Shown here in pieces: positions 1 through 7,210 of a stretch of 58,055 bases of DNA. Both the position numbers and the translations under genes were made by a program. Every line of letters starts with the position of its first letter. Positions within the stretch are counted from its first letter, which is position 1. The notes beneath the pieces were generated by a model. The model made no database searches. It had not been told where the DNA came from and saw only the letters and a program-made list of their open reading frames with translations. The DNA comes from Methanobacteriota archaeon (GTDB lineage: Archaea > Methanobacteriota > Methanobacteria > Methanobacteriales > Methanobacteriaceae), in contig JAEYPF010000006.1 of assembly GCA_023411115.1 (NCBI GenBank), positions 1 through 58,055 on the forward strand, given 5' to 3'.

Positions 1-108
1 GTTTAATTAAATGTTTGATTTTTCTTTAAAATCAATTAAATATTATTAACTATCTAATTATCGCAAAACTAGAGTAATAATCCATTTTTATGAACTTAGT
101 ATCATAAT

Positions 109-375
109 TTAATATAAAAATAGAAGTACCTCAAAATCGTTCTGTACGTGGATAAATTCGGGTTTATTTTCCTTTATTATATCTTCAAGGATTAAATAAT
201 AATCTTTTTCACTAGCATTAGGAACTAACTGTCTTTTTTCAACGTTTGCCTTGCATAGATCAAAGGGATCGCTTGTCATACCTATAATGAATAATTCTTC
301 TGATGATTCTCTAATTGACTGAATGAAATTATTAGATGGAGTTCCTCCAGCTCCCCCTACAAGTAAACGTTTCAT
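109..375 (-). pseudogene. N-terminal fragment of an ATP-grasp (carbamoyl-phosphate-synthase-like) protein
   Basis: The 88-residue product opens with a Rossmann-like stretch, MKRLLVGGAGGTPSNNF, and goes on to EFIHVQNDFEV. This matches the N-terminal pre-ATP-grasp domain of carbamoyl-phosphate-synthase-like ATP-grasp proteins, which are normally several hundred residues long. It stops just after the QND motif, with no ATP-grasp domain behind it, so I read it as a truncated gene remnant. The start at 375 has an AGGTG ribosome site; an upstream in-frame start at 399 has none. The downstream side (1-108) is featureless AT-rich sequence. Family assignment is from pattern memory; the truncation is directly visible. 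Confidence 0.6.
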
Positions 376-399
376 TGTTTGACACCTTTTAATATACAA

Positions 400-791
400 T
401 ACATGTTTATAAACTAAAATAACACTAACAGAGCTGGAATAATTCTTTCCAAATCATTTGTATATTTTAGAGAATTCTTAAGGTTTCAATTCCCCTCAAA
501 TTGAAAGTTTTTAAAGTTTTTGATTACTCTTAACTTTTAATAAATAAATTCTTTGTTTAATCTGTTTAATCACTTATGCACACATCTACGGAGTATTTAT
601 AGGTGTTTTTGTGAGTAATTTAGTAAATATTTTTGAAACAATAAGTGTACTAGGCTAGAATTGAAAAATAAACTGGATAACTTCTATAAAACAAGAAATT
701 GTAAAATTAGGATCATAGATCCACAGATAAGTTAAAAAAGACAAAACATTTTCATTCATAAATAAATTAATTTAAAAAGAAAGATAATTTA
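400..791. other. AT-rich intergenic region, no gene seen
   Basis: About 390 bases between two leftward genes. I see no open frame with a ribosome site, no RNA gene and no strong hairpin. The right end should contain the end of the NTF2-like transcript and the left end the promoter of the ATP-grasp fragment. Confidence 0.5.
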
Positions 792-1178
792 TTACCTCAT
801 ATCTTCAATCAAAATTATTTTACCTTTTTCAAACTCAAAAATGGATATACCTTCAATTTTGACGAGTTCACCTTCTTTGGGACCATCATCTGGAAAATCT
901 ACACCTATAACGCCCTTAAAACTAATTTTATTTTCTACAGTATCTCCCTTAATTACCTGTTCAATAATTTTCATCTCTCTTTTTTTAAACAAATTTACCG
1001 ATTGTTCTGCCTGATTTCTCAAGATATCTATACCTTTAAGTTGGACATTGACTTCTCCATTTGCAGTGCTTTTAAGTTCAACATCTTTATGGACATTTCT
1101 AAGCATTTCATCCACATTAAATTCATTATAAGCCTTGATATATTCGTCAATGATTTGTTTCATACGTTTTTCTTTCAT
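792..1178 (-). CDS. NTF2-like / SnoaL-like protein
   Basis: A 128-residue protein with the layout of the NTF2/SnoaL fold. An N-terminal helix (IIDEYIKAYNEFNVDEML) is followed by an HKDVEL strand, a helix with GIDILRNQAEQ, and alternating strands ending in GKIILIEDMR. These small alpha+beta cones are either enzymes or ligand binders, and sequence alone does not give a substrate. The start at 1178 follows a GAGGCAC ribosome site. It is a single gene diverging from the DNA glycosylase on its right. Membership of the fold superfamily is fairly likely; function is unknown. Confidence 0.6.
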   Translation of the reverse strand: MKEKRMKQIIDEYIKAYNEFNVDEMLRNVHKDVELKSTANGEVNVQLKGIDILRNQAEQSVNLFKKREMKIIEQVIKGDTVENKISFKGVIGVDFPDDGPKEGELVKIEGISIFEFEKGKIILIEDMR

Positions 1179-1273
1179 GATAGTGCCTCTTAATTAAATA
1201 TAATTGGGAAGATGTTTCATTAAAATATTAGATGGTTTAATTAATAAATTAAAAATAGATTTTTATTTTGACT

Positions 1274-1990
1274 ATGAATCTGAGTGAAAAAATGCAAGGC
1301 ATAATATTGAGAATATACGAAAAAATCTACGAATTCTACGGCCCTCAGGGATGGTGGCCATTAATAAATCATAAGGAATCAAATCCAACAAAAACCGGCG
1401 CTATTGAAGGTTATCATCCTGGAAATTATGATCTTCCAGTTGAGCGAAATCAAATCTATGAAGTAATTCTTGGCACAATTTTGACGCAGAATACATCCTG
1501 GTTGTCTGCAGAAATGGCATTATCTAATCTCAATGAATTAAATGCAATTGAGCCTGAAAAATTGTTGCACCTTGATGATGAAACATTAAAATTAGCAATC
1601 CGTTGTGCAGGATTTTTAAATCAAAAGGCGATCTACCTCAGGGAAATCACAAAATTTTTTATTAAAATGGATGGAAAAGCTCCAACTAGAAATGAATTAC
1701 TGGCAGTTAAAGGTGTTGGCAATGAAACCGCTGACTCAATTCTTCTTTATGCTTATAAACAGCCACAATTTGTTGTAGATGCATATACAAAAAGAATACT
1801 TGTGCATTTTGGGCTTGTAGAAGAAAATATTAGGTACATGGAATTGAAAGAACTCTTTGAGTCAAATTTGCCGAAGAATGTGGCTTTGTATCAGGAATAT
1901 CATGCCTTAATAGTGGAACATGCTAAGAGATATTACAGTAAAAAGCCGTATAGTGTGGATGACCCTCTGAATGAGTTGTTGAAGAAGTAA
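1274..1990 (+). CDS. HhH-GPD DNA glycosylase without Fe-S cluster (MagIII/endonuclease III-like)
   Basis: A 238-residue base-excision-repair glycosylase. The N-terminal FYGPQGWWPL, the helix LGTILTQNTSW, the helix-hairpin-helix VKGVGNETADS (about residues 145-155) and the catalytic aspartate in VVDAYTKR (about residue 169) are those of the HhH-GPD superfamily. Where endonuclease III has its lyase lysine (GVGRKTAN) this protein has Glu (GVGNETAD), and the four C-terminal cluster cysteines are absent. It therefore looks like a monofunctional glycosylase of the 3-methyladenine (MagIII) type rather than a true Nth enzyme. The ATG at 1274 is preferred; an in-frame TTG lies two codons upstream. Neither has a clear ribosome site. 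Confidence 0.85.
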   Translation: MNLSEKMQGIILRIYEKIYEFYGPQGWWPLINHKESNPTKTGAIEGYHPGNYDLPVERNQIYEVILGTILTQNTSWLSAEMALSNLNELNAIEPEKLLHLDDETLKLAIRCAGFLNQKAIYLREITKFFIKMDGKAPTRNELLAVKGVGNETADSILLYAYKQPQFVVDAYTKRILVHFGLVEENIRYMELKELFESNLPKNVALYQEYHALIVEHAKRYYSKKPYSVDDPLNELLKK

Positions 1991-2047
1991 TATATTCTTA
2001 ATTTTTATTTGGATAAAAGTGGATGTTCTATTCAATTATCATCTTGA

Positions 2048-2857
2048 TTACATTACTAAACCCATAAATTTAGATAATATTTTTGCTAATCCTTTTCTAA
2101 GAAAATTAACTTCGGGATTATGATAGTAGTAGGCATCATTCTCAAGCCAGCCATGATTTTTCCAATATTTATAATCAAAATATTCGGGGTTGAGTTTTTT
2201 AAAGCCGGATTTGATTGACAGAAACATTGCCATGGTTAAAATACTTGGTTTAGGCCTGCCAGCTGCCATTGCATCATAGAACTTTTTCGCCGCTTTGTTA
2301 ATTTTTTTGTTAGTTTTTTCAATAGGAGTACCGTATTCTGGAATATCATTTGAAACAATGCCAAAACTGTGGGTAATCTTGAATCCCCATGTTTGGGGCG
2401 CAATTGAGAAAGGCATTAACATCAATCTTGATCCTCCAACGCCTGAAGTGGTTAAGACCATCGCGCTTTTAAAAAAGCGAGGGCGATGGCAAACATATGC
2501 AAAACGATCGATAAAGTTTTTCATAAGGCCTGAAACATTGAATACATAATTTGGAGACGTGAATATGACTCCATCGGCGTTGTGCATTTTTTCTTCAAGC
2601 ATCGCCCTGTCATCTTTTAAAGGACACAATTCTTCACCTTTCTCAAAGCAAACTCCACAGCCACGGCATGATTTAAGATTTACATCTTTTAAAAATATAT
2701 ACTCAAATTCAACATCACCAAGCTGCTGCATACGTTTTTCAACTTTTCTGGTGAGTTCGTATGTGTTGCCTTTCTTTCTGGGACTTCCTATTATTGCCAG
2801 TACCCTCGGATACCTTGTTTCCGGGGCCTCAAAATCTTCGATTTTAATGGCTTTCAA
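2048..2857 (-). CDS. Iron-sulfur flavoprotein, NADPH-dependent FMN reductase family
   Basis: The protein is 269 residues from a TTG start at 2857. It has the flavodoxin-like phosphate loop IIGSPRKKGNT (about 23-32), a compact cluster motif CxxCxxC(x7)C (C64, C67, C70, C78) and TSPNYVFNVSGLMKNFIDR, which contacts the flavin in this family. Iron-sulfur flavoproteins are electron carriers in anaerobes, linked to oxygen or ferredoxin reactions. The TTG start is chosen because GGAGGG lies 6-7 bases upstream; the longer frame would run back into the preceding gene. The C-terminal part (FKKLNPEYFDYKYWKNHGW) resembles long NAD(P)H-oxidoreductase variants. It is the last gene of the TetR-headed operon, 19 bases behind the Fe-S protein. 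Confidence 0.8.
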   Translation of the reverse strand: MKAIKIEDFEAPETRYPRVLAIIGSPRKKGNTYELTRKVEKRMQQLGDVEFEYIFLKDVNLKSCRGCGVCFEKGEELCPLKDDRAMLEEKMHNADGVIFTSPNYVFNVSGLMKNFIDRFAYVCHRPRFFKSAMVLTTSGVGGSRLMLMPFSIAPQTWGFKITHSFGIVSNDIPEYGTPIEKTNKKINKAAKKFYDAMAAGRPKPSILTMAMFLSIKSGFKKLNPEYFDYKYWKNHGWLENDAYYYHNPEVNFLRKGLAKILSKFMGLVM

Positions 2858-2876
2858 ATAATTCCCTCCATAAAAC

Positions 2877-3830
2877 TTACTTACTAGCGTGGTGTACCTT
2901 ATTTTCGCCATCCAGTAACATATAAATATCAGTGACATTATCTGACTTTATTGATGACATGTTAAGGTAACAAAATGGACAATATGTGATTATTTTTTCT
3001 GTATTGCCATCTACAGCTTTCCTTGCTTTCGTGCTTGCAAGCTGTTTATCATGTGCCATAACTCCTGCACCTGCCCCGCAGCAGGGACTTGCACTCTTAT
3101 TCTTTGAGCCTGGAAGTATTTTCCGCACATCATCTGCTTTTTCTTTTGCATTACATGGATCTTGAATTAAAAATTCTTCTCCTGTAAAATTTGGTTCGTT
3201 TAATAAATCAACAGCAAGAATAATTTCAGGATTGAATCCATCTTGTCCTTTGTAATATTTATTGAAAGCATTATAACAGCCAGGGCAAATTGTTATGATT
3301 TTCTTAACTCCTGCAGCTTTAAATTTTTTAATATTTTTTCTGACGGCCTCTAAACCTGATTCATAGTCTCCTAAATTAAACAATATATTTCCACAGCAGG
3401 TTTCATTATTAATAATGCTATATTTTACTCCACTACTTTGAAGCAGGTTTTCTGCAGATGTAAGTATCTCCGGAGCTTTATATGTTGGCGTACATCCCTT
3501 AAAGAGTATAGTTTCCATAATTTCTTGCTTTTTTTCCATAAAATCCACATTAACACCATGTGAATTTCCAAATTTATTGATATTTTCGCTAATTTTAGCT
3601 ACATGTGGAGTAATAAGATTATTGCATACAGCTTTTTCTCTTGTAACTTGATTGAAACTAGCAGTCCTGCAGTGGTTACATAAAGTACATCTGTAAAGTT
3701 TATTTAGATCTTTTTCACTCATATTGCCTGTTAATTTCATCTTTAAAGTACAATATATTGAATTCAGCGGAAAACAGTCTCCACCCTTATTTTTATTCAC
3801 TTTAATATTTGTCATATTAGTTCTATTCAT
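2877..3830 (-). CDS. CCG-domain (Fe-S)-binding oxidoreductase subunit, HdrD/GlcF-like
   Basis: A 317-residue protein with two CCG modules: CCGNILFNLGDYESG ... CPGCYNAF in the middle and CCGAGAGVMAHDK ... CPFCYLN near the C-terminus. This is the signature of heterodisulfide reductase HdrB/HdrD, glycolate oxidase GlcF and lactate oxidase subunits, which bind Fe-S clusters at disulfide- or hydroxyacid-oxidising sites. The N-terminal ferredoxin part is degenerate: only CTLCNHC (C48, C51, C54) remains, the expected fourth cysteine is Ser (RTAS) and no second cluster motif is present. The ATG at 3830 has GGAGAG seven bases upstream; an in-frame start at 3845 lacks this. It sits between the flavodoxin and the flavoprotein of one operon, so electron exchange with them is inferred. 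Confidence 0.8.
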   Translation of the reverse strand: MNRTNMTNIKVNKNKGGDCFPLNSIYCTLKMKLTGNMSEKDLNKLYRCTLCNHCRTASFNQVTREKAVCNNLITPHVAKISENINKFGNSHGVNVDFMEKKQEIMETILFKGCTPTYKAPEILTSAENLLQSSGVKYSIINNETCCGNILFNLGDYESGLEAVRKNIKKFKAAGVKKIITICPGCYNAFNKYYKGQDGFNPEIILAVDLLNEPNFTGEEFLIQDPCNAKEKADDVRKILPGSKNKSASPCCGAGAGVMAHDKQLASTKARKAVDGNTEKIITYCPFCYLNMSSIKSDNVTDIYMLLDGENKVHHASK

Positions 3831-3889
3831 TATAATTCTCTCCAAAAATTTAGATTTTAAATTGCATAATCCTCACTAATGGAATTTTT

Positions 3890-4444
3890 CTATTTCATTA
3901 AAGTTGAAACAAAGTCAGTGCAGTCTATACTGGTGGCATTACCATTTCGGAGCGTTTTTATGGCTGCATTTTTACTCTGTAGTGATGTGACCTGTTTACT
4001 AAGTGATGATATGTCCTCATTACTAAATTCAGCTGCGCCAGTTGTTCCAAATACTCCTAACTTAGCATCTTGGGAGAGTGTTAATGTTTTCAGGTATTTG
4101 TCAATAGAGTTACTTACTTTTCCGAAGTACATTGGCCCACCAGCTATAATCAAATCATATTCTGATGTATTGGTTGCAGCTGCACTACTGACACCTGCTA
4201 CGGTTACATTATAACCATTAGATTTCAGATCATTTGCAATTTCAATTGATGCATTCTTTGCAGCTCCAGTAACACCAGGATCATAAACAACTAGTGCATT
4301 TCCCTTGATAGCCCCTGTTGGGCTCAAAGATTCGGTACCTGTTGCTATATAACCCGTCAAACCAGAGCATATAATGCCTGCACCAGCAATTGTTCCTACC
4401 ACTATTAAACCAATACCTAATCCTACAATACTTACTAAATCCAT
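3890..4444 (-). CDS. Membrane-anchored flavodoxin
   Basis: 184 residues. Residues 1-30 form a hydrophobic, glycine-rich segment (VGLGIGLIVVGTIAGAGIICSG), probably an uncleaved anchor. The rest is a flavodoxin domain: ALVVYDPGVTGAAK (FMN phosphate loop, about 50-63), YDLIIAGGPMYFGKVS and LGVFGTTGAAEF. Flavodoxins move one or two electrons between redox partners; placing one on the membrane is less usual. A near-ideal GGAGG site precedes the ATG. It follows the TetR gene by about 21 bases and precedes the CCG Fe-S protein by 59, so it is probably co-transcribed with both. Confidence 0.8.
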   Translation of the reverse strand: MDLVSIVGLGIGLIVVGTIAGAGIICSGLTGYIATGTESLSPTGAIKGNALVVYDPGVTGAAKNASIEIANDLKSNGYNVTVAGVSSAAATNTSEYDLIIAGGPMYFGKVSNSIDKYLKTLTLSQDAKLGVFGTTGAAEFSNEDISSLSKQVTSLQSKNAAIKTLRNGNATSIDCTDFVSTLMK

Positions 4445-4465
4445 TTATATTCCTCCTTTTATCCT

Positions 4466-5122
4466 CTATTCCTCATCTTGCAGTTTTATTGAGTTCATTA
4501 TAAATTCTACATGTTGAACAAAACGATCCTGATACTCCTCTCCAAATGAGCCTGATGTGTCGCCGTACCGAACTAGAAAATAGTCTGTAAATGCGTTCTG
4601 AAAAAACGAAATAAATTCTGTTGCCATTACTTTTGGGTCGGAAGGCTTAATAAGATGATGCTTCATCATAATATTGAAATTTGATTCCCAGAACGAGTAT
4701 GCAGTGTCCCATAATTCCAAATAGAATTTTTTTACCTGCTGGTTATGGTATAGTTCTATTAGGGTAATTCTGAATATTTTGTCCATATGAGGATCTTCTA
4801 TCCACCGGGTCATTGTTTCGCCAGACAGTTCCATGAAACCATCAATCCCTATGGTGACAATTAACTCTTCTGTTTCAACTTCCGCTTCCCCAAGTGCTAA
4901 TACTCTTGATAGGGGATGTTCAACGATCTTTTCTAATATTTCATCCTTGCTTTTGTAGTGACTGTACATTGACGCCTTTTTGATGCCTACTGCTTCTGCT
5001 ATTTCTCGCATAGATGTCGCATCGAACCCTTTCAAGGCAAAGAGGTTTATAGCAGCTTCAAATATCTTTTCCTTAGTTGTTTTTTCTCCTGAATCTCTTG
5101 TACTATCTTTATTTCCAGTCAT
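4466..5122 (-). CDS. TetR-family transcriptional regulator
   Basis: About 218 residues. The N-terminal helix-turn-helix reads IFEAAINLFALKGFDATSMREI then GIKKASMYSHYKSKDEIL, the classic TetR DNA-binding domain. The remaining 150 or so residues are a helical ligand-binding and dimer domain with no recognisable specificity. Several in-frame starts cluster here (5131 GTG, 5128 ATG, 5122 ATG); GGACGTGAT best serves 5122. It heads a leftward operon of three redox proteins and faces a DUF302 gene. Palindromes in the shared spacer (5164-5175 and 5216-5235) are probable operators, suggesting autoregulation and control of both sides. Confidence 0.85.
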   Translation of the reverse strand: MTGNKDSTRDSGEKTTKEKIFEAAINLFALKGFDATSMREIAEAVGIKKASMYSHYKSKDEILEKIVEHPLSRVLALGEAEVETEELIVTIGIDGFMELSGETMTRWIEDPHMDKIFRITLIELYHNQQVKKFYLELWDTAYSFWESNFNIMMKHHLIKPSDPKVMATEFISFFQNAFTDYFLVRYGDTSGSFGEEYQDRFVQHVEFIMNSIKLQDEE

Positions 5123-5163
5123 GTTCATCACGTCCTTTACCAGTAGTTGGATGATCTATACAT

Positions 5164-5175
5164 CCTACCGGTAGG
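5164..5175. promoter_or_regulatory. Palindromic operator candidate for the TetR regulator
   Basis: CCTACCGGTAGG is a perfect 12-base palindrome about 40 bases upstream of the TetR start. It shares the half-site CCTACC with a second site at 5216-5235, and a further GGTAG half-site overlaps its right edge. Confidence 0.65.
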
Positions 5176-5215
5176 TAGCTTACAAAATATAATGATGTTG
5201 TTCATAGTATATATA

Positions 5216-5235
5216 CCTACCGACCGATAGGTAGG
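5216..5235. promoter_or_regulatory. Second, longer TetR-type operator candidate
   Basis: CCTACCGACC is followed by GATAGGTAGG, an inverted repeat matching at 8 of 10 positions, with an extra GGTAGG half-site overlapping on the right. The size and GACC/GATA centre fit TetR/QacR-type operators. It lies between the divergent TetR and DUF302 genes, near the TATA-like TATATA at about 5209-5215. Confidence 0.65.
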
Positions 5236-5310
5236 TAGGAAGGAATATGAAATAATAAAAATATAATAATTATTACTCAAGTTCTATAGAAAAATTTAGG
5301 AGAGATAAAA

Positions 5311-5802
5311 ATGGAAAGTCAAATTGGAGTAATTCATGTATCTATGAAGGTGCATGCGAATTTCAAGAACTTTACTTGTACATTTGAGCTGTTACTCGGC
5401 AATTTAGATATATCTGTACTTAATGAAACTGATCCCCGCATAATAGAAAAAGGTCTTGAAGAAATGAGTGGAAAAGAGGATTTAATGCTTTTTGAAGTTC
5501 TGGATCATGGAAATCTTTTGAATATACTCGGGTCTCCCAGAAAAGCTAAACAATACATCCTGGGAAATCCCCTCACTGCAATTAAGATGACGCGTCATGA
5601 TATTAGAGCAGGGCTTTATGCGCCCCTGAGGGTGCTTATTTATGAAGATGATAATCATTCGACTCGAATAGACTTTGATCAGCCTTCATCTCTCTTTAGG
5701 CAGTTCAATAATCATGATGTTACAACCACGGCTCAATCTCTCGATAAAAAATTAATAAATCTCATAGGAAAGGCAGAGCTCTTGGCTAAACAGGCAAAAT
5801 AA
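5311..5802 (+). CDS. DUF302-family protein
   Basis: 163 residues. The pattern of a short strand-rich N-terminus (KVHANFKNFTCTFE), a GxPxxAKQYILGNPLTA segment and the conserved APLRVLIYEDD strand is that of DUF302. This is a small alpha/beta domain of unknown biochemistry, often found near redox or metal genes. It starts at an ATG behind AGGAGAG. It is transcribed away from the TetR operon and shares its operator region, so it is a likely member of the same regulon. Confidence 0.7.
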   Translation: MESQIGVIHVSMKVHANFKNFTCTFELLLGNLDISVLNETDPRIIEKGLEEMSGKEDLMLFEVLDHGNLLNILGSPRKAKQYILGNPLTAIKMTRHDIRAGLYAPLRVLIYEDDNHSTRIDFDQPSSLFRQFNNHDVTTTAQSLDKKLINLIGKAELLAKQAK

Positions 5803-5835
5803 ATATGGGGAACTGGTTGAAAAATAAAAAAGCTT

Positions 5836-6597
5836 TTATTGTCCTGCAGGACAGTTTTTGGTGCAGTTAAAACAAACATACTGGGATCCTAGTGACATCG
5901 CCTGGTGTAGTTTTCCAATTATTTCATCCTGAATCATTATTTTTTGCTCTTTAGGGCCGCTCTCGAAAAATTTTGTCCAAAACTGCTTATAACCTCCAAA
6001 TCCATATGGCTGGCTGTTGAACATACATTTCATGACATTAGTTTTGTTTTCTTCACGAAGTGCATTAACTGGGCATTGATTCACGCATATATCGCAGTTT
6101 ATACATAAATCTTCTTTAATTGGGGCATCTGACTGAATATCCATATCAGTTATGATTGCCGTAAATACTACTTTTGAACCCATTTCAGGGTGAATTATAA
6201 GATTGTGCCGGCCAAAGTTTCCTAATCCTGCAGCAAAAGCGGCATGACGCAGTGATACAAATCCAGATGGCATATGTGTTTCTTTATTTATATTCACTGG
6301 AGTTGATACAGGTACGGCCATTACATTAGTTTTAAACTCATTTTTTATGAAACGGGCCATTTTATAGGCACATGCCTGTGCAAATTCTGAAACCAGTTTA
6401 ATACCAACTGAGGCGAACTGCTCATTTTCACTTTCGCAGTTATCGATCTGTTGAAACGCCAAAACTACTATGGACTTTGCTTTAGGAAAGATTTCTTTTA
6501 TGGGAATAGAATTGGGGCTTTTATAGTTTTCCACTGAAGCAAAGCCTATATCATCGGCTCCAATCTCTTTTGCATAATTTAATAGTTTTTCTTTCAT
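5836..6597 (-). CDS. QueG-like 4Fe-4S double-cluster protein
   Basis: 253 residues. The middle (VPVSTPVNINKE ... SLRHAAFAAGLGNFGRHNLIIHPEMGSKVVFTAIIT) and the clusters CINCDICVNQCP and YVCFNCTKNCP match the epoxyqueuosine reductase / reductive-dehalogenase-related family. True QueG is longer, carries HEAT repeats and binds cobalamin; this short methanogen form is better called QueG-like, with unknown substrate. The ATG at 6597 is preferred because AGGA lies 8 bases upstream; the longer frame would begin inside the operator. It lies 70 bases downstream of a MarR gene, with a palindromic operator just upstream, so MarR control is likely. Confidence 0.75.
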   Translation of the reverse strand: MKEKLLNYAKEIGADDIGFASVENYKSPNSIPIKEIFPKAKSIVVLAFQQIDNCESENEQFASVGIKLVSEFAQACAYKMARFIKNEFKTNVMAVPVSTPVNINKETHMPSGFVSLRHAAFAAGLGNFGRHNLIIHPEMGSKVVFTAIITDMDIQSDAPIKEDLCINCDICVNQCPVNALREENKTNVMKCMFNSQPYGFGGYKQFWTKFFESGPKEQKIMIQDEIIGKLHQAMSLGSQYVCFNCTKNCPAGQ

Positions 6598-6609
6598 GCT
6601 TTCATTCCT

Positions 6610-6632
6610 ATACAAATAATTTGTATACAAAT
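6610..6632. promoter_or_regulatory. Overlapping palindromic operator between marR and the QueG-like gene
   Basis: Three half-sites are interlocked. ATACAAAT (6610-6617), one base, then ATTTGTAT (6619-6626) is a perfect inverted repeat. ATTTGTATACAAAT (6619-6632) is itself a perfect 14-base palindrome. Reading leftward, a TATA-like TTTATATA (about 6647-6655) lies just upstream, so the operator sits around the expected transcription start. Confidence 0.7.
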
Positions 6633-6667
6633 AATATTTCAAAAAAGTATATAAATATTTGGGCTAG

Positions 6668-7084
6668 TTACAGCTGATCTAAAACCCTGAGAAGCAGCTT
6701 GAATTCCTCATCAGATACTTTACCTCTAAACTCCTGATCAAGATCCTGTGCTATATCTATCATTTGAGGTCTAATTTCTTTTGATTTATCGGTTAAACTC
6801 ACCAGAACTGATCGGCGGTCATCAGGATCTGCTTTTTTTTCTATAAATCCTCGTTTTTCCATCCTGTCAAGTATTCCAGTAAGGGTTGCACCATCCATAT
6901 CAAGTCTATGTGCCAGATCTTTGAATTTAAGTTCATCTTTATCCCATAATGCACTGAGAACATAGAACTGGACAGGGGTTATGTTAAAAGGGGCTAATTT
7001 GCTTTCATAGTATCGGTGTATCTTACGCCTTACTTTGTTGAGTTTAAAGCAGATGTAGTTTTCTGGTCCTTCTGTATTTGCCAC
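6668..7084 (-). CDS. MarR-family transcriptional regulator
   Basis: 138 residues with the MarR winged helix. Helices KVRRKIHRYYESKLAPFNITPVQFYVLSAL are followed by LAHRLDMDGATLTGILDRMEKRGFIEK and the wing PDDRRSVLVSLTDKSKEI. The GTG start at 7084 is supported by GAGGTTGA. MarR proteins are dimeric repressors released by small phenolic, antibiotic or redox signals. The palindrome at 6610-6632 in front of the next gene is the obvious target. A weaker relative of the half-site (acATTTGTAa, about 7160) lies upstream of marR itself, so autoregulation is possible. Confidence 0.88.
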   Translation of the reverse strand: MANTEGPENYICFKLNKVRRKIHRYYESKLAPFNITPVQFYVLSALWDKDELKFKDLAHRLDMDGATLTGILDRMEKRGFIEKKADPDDRRSVLVSLTDKSKEIRPQMIDIAQDLDQEFRGKVSDEEFKLLLRVLDQL

Positions 7085-7210
7085 GATTTCAACCTCTTTA
7101 TTGAATCAGTATTAGTATAGTGTTTTTAATTTATTGATATTAGTTATATTAATTTTGTACATTTGTAATAAAAATATTTCAAATAGATTCAAATAATGTA
7201 AATAATTATT

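Noticed and set aside
1268..1990. Calling the glycosylase endonuclease III (nth)
   Set aside because: The Fe-S cysteines and the lyase lysine are missing, so it is not a standard Nth enzyme.
2295..2861. Two rightward frames over the iron-sulfur flavoprotein
   Set aside because: Antisense shadows; the leftward frame has the flavin loop and cluster motif plus a ribosome site.
5836..6597. Calling this gene queG (epoxyqueuosine reductase)
   Set aside because: The protein is too short, lacks the HEAT-repeat C-terminus, and archaea use archaeosine instead of queuosine; QueG-like is the safe name.
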